From the NCBI GenBank assembly GCA_002839335.1, contig PGXU01000011.1, positions 1 to 64,000 of the forward strand: 64,000 nt of DNA, read 5' to 3'. A program made the translations under genes and the position numbers. Position 1 is the stretch's first letter, and each line of letters starts with the position of its first letter. The stretch is from Spirochaetae bacterium HGW-Spirochaetae-4 (GTDB lineage: Bacteria; Spirochaetota; Spirochaetia; Sphaerochaetales; Sphaerochaetaceae). The notes beneath the pieces are model-generated. The model saw nothing but the letters and a program-made list of their open reading frames with translations, ran no database searches and was not told the DNA's origin. Of this stretch, positions 17,407 through 26,576 are shown in pieces.

Positions 17407-18411
17407 TTATAATTTTTGAGTGAAACTGGAAATTTTCTTTGAGAAAAAATAAATTGATCTAAACAGAATGTTTTTCCCAAGTTTCGCGACGACAATAAAC
17501 ATCAGCTTTATACTTCTCTTTCTAATTTTTAAATTTTTTAATAATTCATTTCGATGGATTGCAAGAATTTTAAAATTTGTTTTTACTGACTGATCGCAAC
17601 TTACAAAAAAATTCAGCCACGTCCAAAAAAAAACATTTGATAATGTAAAATTATTATTATCTTTGAGAAAATAATATATTTTCGGGATTCTATTTACATC
17701 CTCTATTGTACGTGTCCTAGATAATGAATTATCATCATAATTTATTTTTATTGTAGATATGTTATAGTAGAAGACACTTTCACTATGAATAAACAAATCG
17801 ATAAAGAACAACCAATCTTCGAATAACTTTTCTTTATTATCGAAAGTTTTATTAACTATTACCTCTTTCCTAACACAAACAGACCCACTCCCTCCAAAAG
17901 GAAAATCTCCATTGATGGCAAAAGAATTTTTATTCTTTACTCTGAAAAAATTCTCTCCTATTAGTGAAAGGGAATTTTTCACTTTTTGATACTCCGGTTT
18001 ATCATGATGCCCATAATAATCCCTTTTTAAAAAAATTATCTCTGGTGAAAACTCAATAATATATTGATTAATTTTTTCAAGAAATGTAATTTCACTAAAT
18101 TCGTCATCCGCATCTAAAAAAATTACATAATCCCCTGATACTTCTTTAATGCCTCGGTTCCTTGTATCTCCCACGCCTAAATTTTTACTATTACTTATCA
18201 TACGAAAACAAAGATTTTTCATAGCGTTTATTTTTTCTTGAGCGACTAAAAAACTGCTATCTGTACTTGAGTCATTTATGACAAGTACTTCAAAATTTTT
18301 ATGTGTCTGAGCTTCAATACTTGAAAGAACCTTGTCGATAAATTGTTCCTTATTGTACAGCGGAATAATTATTGAGAATCTTATAGACCTTTTTGTCATA
18401 ACTTCTTTCAT
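17407..18411 (-). CDS. Family 2 glycosyltransferase
   Basis: 334 aa. FSIIIPLYNKEQFIDKVL is the GT2 N-terminal strand, EVLVINDSSTDSS follows, and VIFLDADDEFSE carries the DxD motif. The C-terminal 60 residues are basic and hydrophobic and may dock to the membrane. The ATG at 18411 lacks a clear ribosome binding site; the Met at codon 5 (18399), behind AGAAG, is equally possible. Strongly AT-rich. It lies in the block bounded by the 20-bp direct repeats. Confidence 0.85.
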   Translation of the reverse strand: MKEVMTKRSIRFSIIIPLYNKEQFIDKVLSSIEAQTHKNFEVLVINDSSTDSSFLVAQEKINAMKNLCFRMISNSKNLGVGDTRNRGIKEVSGDYVIFLDADDEFSEITFLEKINQYIIEFSPEIIFLKRDYYGHHDKPEYQKVKNSLSLIGENFFRVKNKNSFAINGDFPFGGSGSVCVRKEVIVNKTFDNKEKLFEDWLFFIDLFIHSESVFYYNISTIKINYDDNSLSRTRTIEDVNRIPKIYYFLKDNNNFTLSNVFFWTWLNFFVSCDQSVKTNFKILAIHRNELLKNLKIRKRSIKLMFIVVAKLGKNILFRSIYFFSKKISSFTQKL

Positions 18412-18528
18412 GCTTTATTAATGTTGGTAGTTTACAGCTTCAGCCAAACAAATTTCGAACCAATTTTTTGACTTCACTTTTCCATCATTTTAATTCAATC
18501 AAATTTTATTAATTTACTTTAAATTATG

Positions 18529-19515
18529 CTAATACTCACCAGAAATGATAGAATCCCACCAGTTTCTATTTTCAAGATACCAATTTATTGTTTTCCTAAT
18601 CCCATCCTGAAACTTTGTCTCCGGCAACCAACCAAGTTCATTATGTATTTTTTGTGGATCAATGGCGTAACGCATATCATGGCCTTTCCGGTCTATCACA
18701 TATTCGATTAAATTTTCTGATTTTCCCAATTCATTACAAATCAACTTAACGATATCTACGTTTCTCATCTCATTATGACCACCAATATTATAAATCTCAC
18801 CAATTCTGCCTTTATGAATTATTAAATCAATTGCTTTGCAATGGTCCTCAACGTAGAGCCAATCCCGAATATTTATCCCTTTCCCGTAGACAGGAAGAGG
18901 CTTGTCATTCAAAGCGTTTACAATCATTAGTGGAATTAGTTTCTCTGGAAATTGGTATGGTCCATAGTTATTAGAGCAACGAGATATAGTTACTGGAATA
19001 CCATAAGTTCGGTAGTATGCGAGAACAATCATATCTGCAGAAGCTTTTGATGCAGAATACGGAGAAGAAGCATGAATCGGTGTTTCTTCTGTGAAAAACA
19101 ATTGAGGCTTATCTAATGGCAAATCTCCATACACCTCATCTGTGCTCACTTGATGATATCTAATTATTCCATACTTCCGACAGGCTTCCATTAAAATCTG
19201 TGTTCCAAAGATATTGGTGTGTATGAAAATTTCAGGATTTTTAATACTTCTATCAACGTGCGATTCTGCTGCAAAATTGACTACCATATCAGGTTTTTCG
19301 TTTTCAAATATCCTATAAATCGTTTTCTTATCGCAAATATCTGTCTTATAAAATTTAAAATTGGGATGTTTTATAATTGAAACTAGTGTGGATATATTCC
19401 CAGCATAGGTTAGTTTATCGATACATATAATCCTATAAGTCGGATATGCTACAAGCATATGGAATATAAAGTTTGAACCAATAAATCCTGCACCGCCTGT
19501 AATTACTATGTTCAT
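18529..19515 (-). CDS. rmlB: dTDP-glucose 4,6-dehydratase
   Basis: NAD-dependent SDR that makes dTDP-4-keto-6-deoxyglucose. MNIVITGGAGFIGSNF, AAESHVDRSI, HQVSTDEVYGDL, SPYSASKASAD (Tyr-x-x-x-Lys), RCSNNYGPYQFPEKLIP and NIGGHNEMRN are all hallmark RmlB stretches. 328 aa, normal length. AGGAG lies before the ATG. It is separated from rmlC and rmlA by about 4 kb holding a glycosyltransferase, IS remnants and wzy, an unusual dispersal of the rhamnose genes. Confidence 0.95.
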   Translation of the reverse strand: MNIVITGGAGFIGSNFIFHMLVAYPTYRIICIDKLTYAGNISTLVSIIKHPNFKFYKTDICDKKTIYRIFENEKPDMVVNFAAESHVDRSIKNPEIFIHTNIFGTQILMEACRKYGIIRYHQVSTDEVYGDLPLDKPQLFFTEETPIHASSPYSASKASADMIVLAYYRTYGIPVTISRCSNNYGPYQFPEKLIPLMIVNALNDKPLPVYGKGINIRDWLYVEDHCKAIDLIIHKGRIGEIYNIGGHNEMRNVDIVKLICNELGKSENLIEYVIDRKGHDMRYAIDPQKIHNELGWLPETKFQDGIRKTINWYLENRNWWDSIISGEY

Positions 19516-19550
19516 ATCATGAATCTCCTTGTATTCAAGCTAGAAATCAA

Positions 19551-20780
19551 TTATTTCAACAGATTGCTATATATTTCATTAAAATGAAGCACTTTGGCAT
19601 TCCATGTGTATCTTCTTGCATATTCGCGAGCCTGCAAGCCTTTTTTCTCCAACAATAGATCATTATGGATCGCTTCATAGATACAGTCCTTAAAATTTGC
19701 AATTAGATCTTCTTTGGTTTTACCATCATAGAGCCAAGCACACGAACTATCTGCCAAAATTTTGGCACCAAAATGGTTAGCGGCTATTATTGGTTTACTA
19801 GTTGCCATTCCCTCAATTAATACAGTCCCAGTTGCTTCACTCAAACTTGGTAAAATTACTGCACTACAAGCAGAATACTCATCAACCATTCTATTAAATG
19901 GAACTTTCCCAAGAAAAATTATATGTTTTTTTAAAAATGAATCTCTTTCAACTATACCTTTAAGATGCTTCTCAAAGTTTCCAGTACCAGCTATACGAAA
20001 AGAAAAATCAATTGAAGAATCGATATTTCTTGGAATAGATTCAAATAATAGTTTATGGCCTTTACGGTAAGTTAGTCGTCCTGGTACAAAGAACGTTACA
20101 CATTTTCTTTCATTACTTTTTGCAGTTTTATTAAAATTTTCAAATGAAATACCAATATCACAATGATATTCCCACTTGTTGTTTGGAATACTGATATGGA
20201 ATCTATCAAACGAAGTCTTGGTTTCTTCGTTTGTAAATATCACATAGTCACATCTTTTAATTTTACCACTCATTTTTAATAAGAGGAAAGATACTGTATT
20301 AAGAACTCTTCTTAGTGATTCTGAAAAAAAATGCCCTTTTGTATATGCACATAAAGGTTTTGGTATTGGGAACCCGCCCCCAATTGGACCTGCAACATAA
20401 TGAACTTTTGGAATCTTTCCATAATCACCTAGAGCCCGAAATTCAATCGGAGCAACCTGATGAATCAAATCAATAGAATTCTCACTACACACTTTTCTTG
20501 CAAGCCTTAAGGCTCTCTTTTGCCATAAAATTATCCTCAAGGAGTAGAACAGCCCAGAGAACATCTTTTTATATATTCTGGGTATATCAACAAAGAAAAA
20601 CTTTGTCTTAATGTCAGGGTAATCTTGCAAGTATTTTAATATTGTAGATCTATGTTCTTCCTTTGTTATAACATATACAATATTGTTTAAGCCTTCACTA
20701 GTGATAGGAATATTCCAACCAATTTGGTCCTCGCTCCCACTGAATGGGTCACATGAATAAGAAATATACAGTATTCTCAC
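19551..20780 (-). CDS. Family 4 glycosyltransferase
   Basis: 409-aa GT-B enzyme. The donor-binding half has VPGRLTYRKGH, HIIFLGKVPFNRM and the SEATGTVLIEGMATSKPIIAA segment with the conserved Glu pair. The N-terminal half has RILYISYSCDPFSGSED. It starts at a GTG behind AGGAG. First gene of the block bounded by the direct 20-mers; the promoter probably lies in the IS-rich region upstream. Specific sugar unknown. Confidence 0.85.
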   Translation of the reverse strand: MRILYISYSCDPFSGSEDQIGWNIPITSEGLNNIVYVITKEEHRSTILKYLQDYPDIKTKFFFVDIPRIYKKMFSGLFYSLRIILWQKRALRLARKVCSENSIDLIHQVAPIEFRALGDYGKIPKVHYVAGPIGGGFPIPKPLCAYTKGHFFSESLRRVLNTVSFLLLKMSGKIKRCDYVIFTNEETKTSFDRFHISIPNNKWEYHCDIGISFENFNKTAKSNERKCVTFFVPGRLTYRKGHKLLFESIPRNIDSSIDFSFRIAGTGNFEKHLKGIVERDSFLKKHIIFLGKVPFNRMVDEYSACSAVILPSLSEATGTVLIEGMATSKPIIAANHFGAKILADSSCAWLYDGKTKEDLIANFKDCIYEAIHNDLLLEKKGLQAREYARRYTWNAKVLHFNEIYSNLLK

Positions 20781-20811
20781 TATTAGCAGTCTCCTATAAT
20801 TATCAATTTAT

Positions 20812-20831
20812 GCTGAGCCCAACGAGTTGTA
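20812..20831. repeat. 20-bp direct repeat, right copy
   Basis: GCTGAGCCCAACGAGTTGTA, matching 17151-17170 except at one base. It lies 31 bases upstream of the GT4 start and 40 bases before the truncated small gene at 20871. Confidence 0.6.
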
Positions 20832-20870
20832 CCCCTTTTGTTAGACGTAAAACTAACGGAGGAAGGTATC

Positions 20871-20923
20871 ATGAAATTTACAGGACAGGAAATTGTTGAA
20901 GCGATAACACGGGTTATGAATTC
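20871..20923 (+). pseudogene. 5' fragment of an unidentified gene cut by an IS21-type end
   Basis: A good ribosome binding site (GGAGGAAGG) precedes an ATG and 18 plausible codons (MKFTGQEIVEAITRVMNS). The frame then runs into the inverted terminal repeat of the IS-like element at 20924 and stops at 21035. The gene is unrecognised and its 3' part was not found on the far side of the element. Confidence 0.35.
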
Positions 20924-21520
20924 TGTGCACATAGTGCACCGCCGTTCCGGGCTGAATTGCACCAGTATCCGCTGGGAAGTGCACCGGATGGAAACTTTAG
21001 TCTTTGAAACTGGGGAGTCTGTTTTCTCAAAATGAGATGGTTCATGATTTCTTGTTATTGTACCTGCGAATATCCTCCCCAGCGATGTTGAGGTAATAAT
21101 TATTGATGACGTATAGTCCCATGATGGACCGTCCCAACGCTTTCACATCAAGGATCAAAGACTATTCCTCTTATCGCGTTCCGTTTCGTTGTAGCACAGC
21201 ATCTCCTTGATGCAGTCGTTTTCATATTATTTCGGGGATTGGATACCCAATCCAAGCTTCGGTTGCCCTAGCGATACAGGTCAGCACGGTTCGTCTATTA
21301 CCCACCATATCGGATCCAATGAAATTGGTGCTACATTCTTTCGACTTTATCGTACGGCTGCACTGCTAGACAGTCATTTTTAACACTTTGTGTGAAGTAT
21401 TTACGCTGTATAGTGTGTTGCTTCGCTCTCTAAAAGGACACTTCGCTTAGAGATAATATTTAGTGGTGCACTTTGCTCCGTTTGCCGGTGCAGTTAGGTG
21501 CGGAACGGCGGTGCAGTTAT
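20924..21520. mobile_element. Gutted IS21-family-like element (ends only)
   Basis: Both ends carry three copies of a GGTGCA(C/G/A) box in inverted orientation. On the left, TGCACC boxes begin near 20934, 20957 and 20979. On the right, GGTGCA boxes begin near 21465, 21487 and 21510. The spacing (23 and 22 bases) is mirrored exactly, and CGGAACGGCGGTGCA is shared at the outermost boxes. Multiple terminal repeats of this kind are known from IS21-family elements. The roughly 475 bp between the ends is far too short for istA and istB, and neither is present, so the element cannot move by itself. Confidence 0.6.
21042..21161 (-). pseudogene. Coding remnant inside the gutted element
   Basis: A stop-to-stop frame of about 39 codons (LILDVKALGRSIMGLYVINN and on) without a start. 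The sequence further upstream on the same strand (about 21200-21370) keeps protein-like stretches in shifting frames. One of them (IGSDMVGNRRTVLTCIARAT) distantly resembles the NIVGTDNVLTACINAG segment of CapE. It may be a decayed sugar-nucleotide gene; I am not sure. Confidence 0.25.
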
Positions 21521-21641
21521 CGCGTAGAACTCAGTTATCGAAGAACACCATACAATTGGTCATTCGGCAAGGGCAATCGGGATGTCGTCATCACAATTAA
21601 GAGTTTACGTTGGTAGAGTTCGTTAGCATGGATATGGCTGC

Positions 21642-21941
21642 GTGAAACACAGGAAAAAGAAACAGTATCATTCTGGTAGTTTCAAAGTTCAGGTTAAAGA
21701 ATATTTAAGTGAACACAGACTCTCGTGCTATGCAACCGAAGTCCATTTCAATCTTACAAAGTCACTTGTTCAGGTGTGGGACCATGGATGCGTAGGAGAA
21801 GGTCTAGACTCAATATTTGAAGACCGTAGAGGGCGCAAAATGGATTTAAAACGTAGTGGCAGGCATCCCAAAATGACAAGGCAGGTAAGAGAGAATTATG
21901 ATACGCTTATAAATCAAGACAAAAAAATGCCTGAAGTTTAG
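21642..21941 (+). pseudogene. Truncated IS3-family OrfA
   Basis: 99 residues beginning MKHRKKKQYHSGSFKVQVKE, with an IS3/IS150-type helix-turn-helix (YLSEHRLSCYATEVHFNLTKSLVQVWDHG). Its last codons (Pro-Glu-Val-stop, CCTGAAGTTTAG) coincide with the start of TGAAGTTTAGGTGGAAC, the probable terminal repeat of a second IS3-like element in opposite orientation. So the OrfA was truncated by that insertion. The rest of OrfA and the start of OrfB are missing. Confidence 0.6.
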
Positions 21942-21950
21942 GTGGAACTC

Positions 21951-22262
21951 TCAAGCCACCTCCTCGTAGCGCTGGAACGATTCGTACCGTTGGTTAGGCG
22001 TCTCGTAATCCATTGCCGGATGATATCGGTCCCCGTTGTAGAACCGGTAATATTGATCCAATCCCTTCTTCAATGACTGGACATCCTGATATCCGAGGAG
22101 GTGGATGTCTTCGTACTTCACCGTCTTCCGCAGCCGCTTTGCGAAGATGTTATCGCGCAAGGCACCCTTTCCATCCATGCTCAGACGCGCATGATGATGC
22201 TCCAGTATCCCTATGAAGACAGTTCTGGTGAACTGGCTTCCGTAGTCGGTATTATCATAAAT
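21951..22262 (-). pseudogene. C-terminal fragment of an IS3-family OrfB transposase
   Basis: On the minus strand the frame reads NTDYGSQFTRTVFIGILEH, then MDGKGALRDNIFAKRLRKTVKYEDIHL, ending in FYNGDRYHPAMDYETPNQRY. This is the end of the DDE integrase domain, with the second catalytic Asp (TDYGSQF) retained. The N-terminal two thirds are missing. The fragment ends abruptly at a palindromic junction near 22261, where another OrfB fragment begins in the opposite direction. Confidence 0.75.
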
Positions 22263-22575
22263 TCATGATAGTACCAATCAGGGCAGCCAATAAACAGCGT
22301 CTCACTTCATGGCGCTTGTATCCCAATTGGGAGTTGTTCAAAGCATGAGTAAGCGGGGAAATCCATACGACAACGCGAGTATGGAATTCTTCAACAAAAC
22401 ATTGAAGCAGAAGTTGGAGTATGGAACAAACTTCCCCACTATTGCAGATGCGAAGCACGAAGTCTTTCAGTATATAGAAGTGTTCTACAACAGAAAGAGA
22501 ATTCATTCTGCATTGAGCTATTTGTCACCAACAGAGTTCTTACAGGTTACTAAAAATACTAAACTTGATGTCTAG
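22261..22575 (+). pseudogene. C-terminal fragment of a second IS3-family OrfB, with nonsense mutation
   Basis: From the junction the plus strand reads IHDSTNQGSQ, a stop (TAA, where Tyr is usual), then TASHFMALVSQLGVVQSMSKRGNPYDN to FYNRKRIHSALSYLSPTEF. It is an IS150-type OrfB C-terminus in which the catalytic Asp of the HSDxGSQY motif has become Asn, so it is inactive. It probably belongs with the OrfA at 21642. A terminal repeat candidate (TGTGAACCCCAAAAGTTTGA, minus strand) lies at about 22598-22617. Confidence 0.75.
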
Positions 22576-22684
22576 TTTTTCTTGACCAGTCCAATGATGT
22601 CAAACTTTTGGGGTTCACATCACTTGTAAGGCTAGCATAATTCAACGCAGAACGAAGTCGCATTACAAACGCAGAGTTCACTAA

Positions 22685-23776
22685 TTATTGCCAGAAAAAA
22701 TAATAATTCGAAATACCATTATTGTCAAAATAACTATTTCTAAAAAGCATTACAAACATTGCTACAACAAGAACTGCTGAGATCAATTTTTTCATTTTCA
22801 TTTTCGCTATTACTTCTGGTAGGGAAATAATTAAAAATACACTGTAATAATAAACTAGTCTATGCACAATACCGAATTTTTGACCACTTAAAGAAAAGGT
22901 AATCGCTATTAACAACAAAGCTGCATTCTCACAATATTTGTTATAATCAACAACTGATATAACCTTTGTTTTAAAAAATATCAGATAAAGATAAAATATT
23001 TCGATACAAATGAAAATCAAATCTTTGATATTAAATCCACCCTCATTTAAAAAATAAGGGTTATTAACATAACCATAATATTTCGGAACAGCTGAAACAA
23101 TCATATCTAATATATAATCTTTCGCAAGAAAAAAAGAGGCACAAAAAATAAAAATTATCAGGAGGCCTTTTCTCTTATTTTTTATAATTCCTAATAATGG
23201 AATCAATAGTAAAGATATTGCAGTAATATGTGTTGAAATTGAAATAAGAATAAGTAGCAAAGCAGATTTTTTTTTCCCCTTTCTAATTAATGTTAAAGCA
23301 TTAATACCAAAGCCAATCGCCAACCATTCACGCATCAAATTCATGGATTGAATAAAAAACATTCCTAAAAATATGACTGTACTTAAAAAAACATTTTCCG
23401 AATTATTGAAAATGAATTTTGAAAATAGTAATGCAATTAATACTCCATTGATGATCAAAAATAATTGGTAATTACTTGAAAATTGTAAAGATATCCATGC
23501 AATAATATTGATTGTTATTTCCAGACTGTCTCTGAATACTGCATTATTTTTAACCTCATAAAAATAGTGAAAAATATATGCGTATGTATCCTTTCCAACA
23601 TCAATACCTCTTAACCCAATAAGCATAGAAATAAACGTGAAGACTACAAATAAATAAGCTTTTTTAATATTCCGTTTTGATACCAAAATTCTTCCGTATA
23701 AATCATTGTTTTTTTTAAAAACAAGAAGCGGTGATAATATAATCGATATAAAAAACAAAATATAATAATATCTCAT
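22685..23776 (-). CDS. wzy: Repeat-unit polymerase, EpsG/Wzy-like
   Basis: 363-aa integral membrane protein with about ten hydrophobic segments. IGLRGIDVGKDTYAY in the first periplasmic loop (Arg, then Gly-x-Asp-Thr-x-x-Tyr) and MNLMREWLAIGFGI are the conserved stretches of EpsG-family polymerases. It would join lipid-linked repeat units at the outer face of the inner membrane. No clear ribosome binding site precedes the ATG. Very AT-rich. It follows rmlC directly. Confidence 0.82.
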   Translation of the reverse strand: MRYYYILFFISIILSPLLVFKKNNDLYGRILVSKRNIKKAYLFVVFTFISMLIGLRGIDVGKDTYAYIFHYFYEVKNNAVFRDSLEITINIIAWISLQFSSNYQLFLIINGVLIALLFSKFIFNNSENVFLSTVIFLGMFFIQSMNLMREWLAIGFGINALTLIRKGKKKSALLLILISISTHITAISLLLIPLLGIIKNKRKGLLIIFIFCASFFLAKDYILDMIVSAVPKYYGYVNNPYFLNEGGFNIKDLIFICIEIFYLYLIFFKTKVISVVDYNKYCENAALLLIAITFSLSGQKFGIVHRLVYYYSVFLIISLPEVIAKMKMKKLISAVLVVAMFVMLFRNSYFDNNGISNYYFFWQ

Positions 23777-23792
23777 ATGTTACATTGCGCGA

Positions 23793-24344
23793 TTAATATA
23801 TGAAATTACAATCACTATCATTCAACCAAGGAGATTTAATATCTTTTTCTGAAAGAATAGGATTATTCACTCCCCATTTAATATTTATGGTTGGATCATC
23901 ATACCGGACTCCTCTGTCAAATTCCTTGACATACAGATTATCGCATCTATAAATAAAATCTACATTATCTGTCAAAGTGATGAAACCATGTCCAAATCCT
24001 TTTGGTATAAATAGTTGTAATTTATTATCTGCAGTGAGTTTAACAGAAATCCACTTTCTATATGTTGGAGATCCCTTACGGAGGTCAACAACAACATCCA
24101 TCACGGCACCTCGAATTACACGAACAAGCTTAGCTTGCGCCATCGGGTCTATTTGAAAGTGAATACCTCGAATAGTCCCCCTTTTCACAGTAAAACTCTG
24201 ATTGTCTTGAACAAAACCAACGTTAATTCCCAAATTTGCAAAGTTTGCCGTGGACCAAGTTTCCATAAAGTATCCTCGATGATCACTAAAAATCTGTGGT
24301 TCTAAAATCAATACGCCTGGAAGGGCTGTTTCTATCTTTTTCAT
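23793..24344 (-). CDS. rmlC: dTDP-4-dehydrorhamnose 3,5-epimerase
   Basis: 183-aa cupin. Canonical stretches: FVQDNQSFTVKRGTIRGIHFQ with the catalytic His, RVIRGAVMDVVVDLRKGSPT, FIPKGFGHGFITLTD and DPTINIKWG. It inverts C3 and C5 of dTDP-4-keto-6-deoxyglucose. Starts 6 bases after rmlA. It is clearly distinct from the CDP-linked paralogue at 7491-8030. Confidence 0.94.
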   Translation of the reverse strand: MKKIETALPGVLILEPQIFSDHRGYFMETWSTANFANLGINVGFVQDNQSFTVKRGTIRGIHFQIDPMAQAKLVRVIRGAVMDVVVDLRKGSPTYRKWISVKLTADNKLQLFIPKGFGHGFITLTDNVDFIYRCDNLYVKEFDRGVRYDDPTINIKWGVNNPILSEKDIKSPWLNDSDCNFIY

Positions 24345-24350
24345 ATTCTT

Positions 24351-25250
24351 TTACATCTTTGTTCTAATGTCTTGAATTTCACCTTTAAATACTTTTTTTA
24401 AGTATTCTCCATAAGGGGACTTTCCATACCGGTCGATGGCTCTCTGGAGTCCTACATCATCTATCCAACCATTTTGGAAAGCAATTTCTTCTAAAACAGA
24501 AATTTTTATATTCTGCCTTTTCTCCACCATTTGAACAAATGTCGAGGCATCGATTAAGCTATCAATTGTACCAGTATCCAGCCAAACAAAACCGCGTCCA
24601 AGTAACTGAACATTAAGCTTATTCTGCTCAAGATACATTGCATTTAATGTGGTAATTTCAAGTTCTCCGCGAATAGAAGGTTTCACAGCATGAGCCATCT
24701 GTGCTACGCCCTTTGGATAAAAGTAAAGCCCTGTAATGCAATAATTTGATTTTGGCTTCTTCGGCTTTTCTTCAACAGATAGTACTTTCCCATTTTCATC
24801 AAACTCAACAATGCCGAATCGTTCTGGATCGTTGACATAGTAGCCAAAGATAGTTGCTTTACCACTTTCAGCAGTAATAAAAGCATTATGAAGGATGTTG
24901 CTTAAGCCATTCCCATAGAAGATATTATCACCTAATACCATTACACAAGAATCTTCACCAACAAACTCTTCTCCTAAAATAAATGCTTGTGCTAATCCGT
25001 CAGGACTAGGTTGAACTTTGTAAGATAGCTTGATCCCATACTGACTTCCATCACCTAATAATCTTTTAAAATTTGGTATATCGGTCGATGTTGAAATTAA
25101 CAGAATATCCCGAATGCCTGCAAGCATAAGTGTAGATAAGGGATAAAAGACCATTGGCTTATCATATATGGGAATTAGTTGTTTGCTAGTTACAATAGTC
25201 AATGGATAAAGTCGAGTGCCAACCCCACCTGCAAGAATAATGCCTTTCAC
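24351..25250 (-). CDS. rmlA: Glucose-1-phosphate thymidylyltransferase
   Basis: 299 aa, the normal RmlA length. KGIILAGGVGTRLYPLT is the nucleotide-binding signature; KQLIPIYDKPMVFYPLSTLM, GDNIFYGNGL and WLDTGTIDSL are diagnostic. It makes dTDP-glucose, the first step of the dTDP-rhamnose pathway, followed here by rmlC. rmlB lies about 5 kb downstream and no canonical rmlD is present. Confidence 0.95.
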   Translation of the reverse strand: MKGIILAGGVGTRLYPLTIVTSKQLIPIYDKPMVFYPLSTLMLAGIRDILLISTSTDIPNFKRLLGDGSQYGIKLSYKVQPSPDGLAQAFILGEEFVGEDSCVMVLGDNIFYGNGLSNILHNAFITAESGKATIFGYYVNDPERFGIVEFDENGKVLSVEEKPKKPKSNYCITGLYFYPKGVAQMAHAVKPSIRGELEITTLNAMYLEQNKLNVQLLGRGFVWLDTGTIDSLIDASTFVQMVEKRQNIKISVLEEIAFQNGWIDDVGLQRAIDRYGKSPYGEYLKKVFKGEIQDIRTKM

Positions 25251-25281
25251 CTTTAGCCTCCTCTCAATTGAAAATCTGAGT

Positions 25282-26541
25282 TCAATCGTAATTTTTCATT
25301 GCTCTTCTATATATCTCAATAAAGTTAGACCAATGTAGATCAGGTGAGTATTCTTTTTCACATTTAGCCCTTGCATTCTGCCCAAGCGCAACACAGAATA
25401 CTGGATCTTCGTAAAGAATTCGGATACAAGAGGCTATCTGTTCAACATCCTTAGGATTAAACAAGAGGCCCGTTTTTTTGTCTTCAACTATTTCTGAGAG
25501 ACTACCTAAATTTGAAGCAATAACGGGTTTCCCAAAAGAATAAGCCTCTAGTATGGCATTTGGAAGATTCTCATACCAAATTGCGGGGCAAGCAACACAC
25601 ATTGCCTCAGAAATAATTTTGTTAAGATATTTTCCATTTTGAAACCCTAAATATTCTACCTTCTTTTCCAGGTTAAAACGCTTGATGAGATTAGCAAGTT
25701 TTATATCGCAATCCTCTCGATCTCCTGTTATTGCAACTTTAACTGGAATATCTTGTAAATATTTCATCGCTTCTACAACATAGATAAATCCCTTTTCAGG
25801 AGAGAATCGCCCTAAACATAAAACGTAATTCTTATGTTCTCTTTTGGTTTTAGTTTGTGAACAATCAATAAATGTCGGATTAACAAACATTTTCTCTTTT
25901 GGGAAATAACCAGATTCGATAAACTTATCTTTCGTATATTTGGGAGGGGTAATAACAGCATCAACAAAACTATAACTCTTATGATTCCTATGATAGCGAA
26001 GAGCGAGCATTCTGAGGATAGATAGAGGAATAGAATTATGTACACATCGAAATTTAATTCCGTTACTATAATCGCCATAAATACATTTTTCACAGATATC
26101 ATACCCACGCAAAAGAGTATTTCGACCACAAAGGAGTCTAAAATCAGAGAGCCGTAAAATAACAGGAACGCTATTATTTTTTGCAACTTTAAAAATATCT
26201 GGTGTCAAGAGACCTGGTATCAAAACATATAATAAATCCGGCTTTTCTCCTTTAATCAACCGACTCAATTTTCTACGAGCTTCAAAATTATGAAACTCAT
26301 TTAAAGATCCTTTTAAGATTGTTATTAATGAAAGATGCTTGGAATCAAATCTACCAAATTTTTTATAGTATTCTGGACGTACAAAAAATGTAGAATAATC
26401 ACTTTCTAGATTTTGCACATAATTCACAGAAAAGGGAATTACCGTATTCCCATGTTTTTCTGCTAACTTCATAAATTTAAATAAGTATGTCTCTGGACCG
26501 CCCTGAATATAGAATTTGTAATGTGCTAGAATAATCTTCAT
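25282..26541 (-). CDS. Family 4 glycosyltransferase
   Basis: 419-aa GT-B enzyme. KIILAHYKFYIQGGPETYLF is the typical N-terminal acceptor-domain start. The donor domain shows YVLCLGRFSPEKGFIYVVEA and ENLPNAILEAYSFGKPVIAS, with the conserved glutamates. A run of cysteines (residues about 140-170: CGRN, CEKC, FRC) is an unusual feature that could bind metal. Donor sugar unknown; rhamnose is plausible next to rmlA and rmlC. Confidence 0.87.
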   Translation of the reverse strand: MKIILAHYKFYIQGGPETYLFKFMKLAEKHGNTVIPFSVNYVQNLESDYSTFFVRPEYYKKFGRFDSKHLSLITILKGSLNEFHNFEARRKLSRLIKGEKPDLLYVLIPGLLTPDIFKVAKNNSVPVILRLSDFRLLCGRNTLLRGYDICEKCIYGDYSNGIKFRCVHNSIPLSILRMLALRYHRNHKSYSFVDAVITPPKYTKDKFIESGYFPKEKMFVNPTFIDCSQTKTKREHKNYVLCLGRFSPEKGFIYVVEAMKYLQDIPVKVAITGDREDCDIKLANLIKRFNLEKKVEYLGFQNGKYLNKIISEAMCVACPAIWYENLPNAILEAYSFGKPVIASNLGSLSEIVEDKKTGLLFNPKDVEQIASCIRILYEDPVFCVALGQNARAKCEKEYSPDLHWSNFIEIYRRAMKNYD

Positions 26542-26576
26542 CGGCTATATATCCATGCAAATTGGGAAAATTTTTA

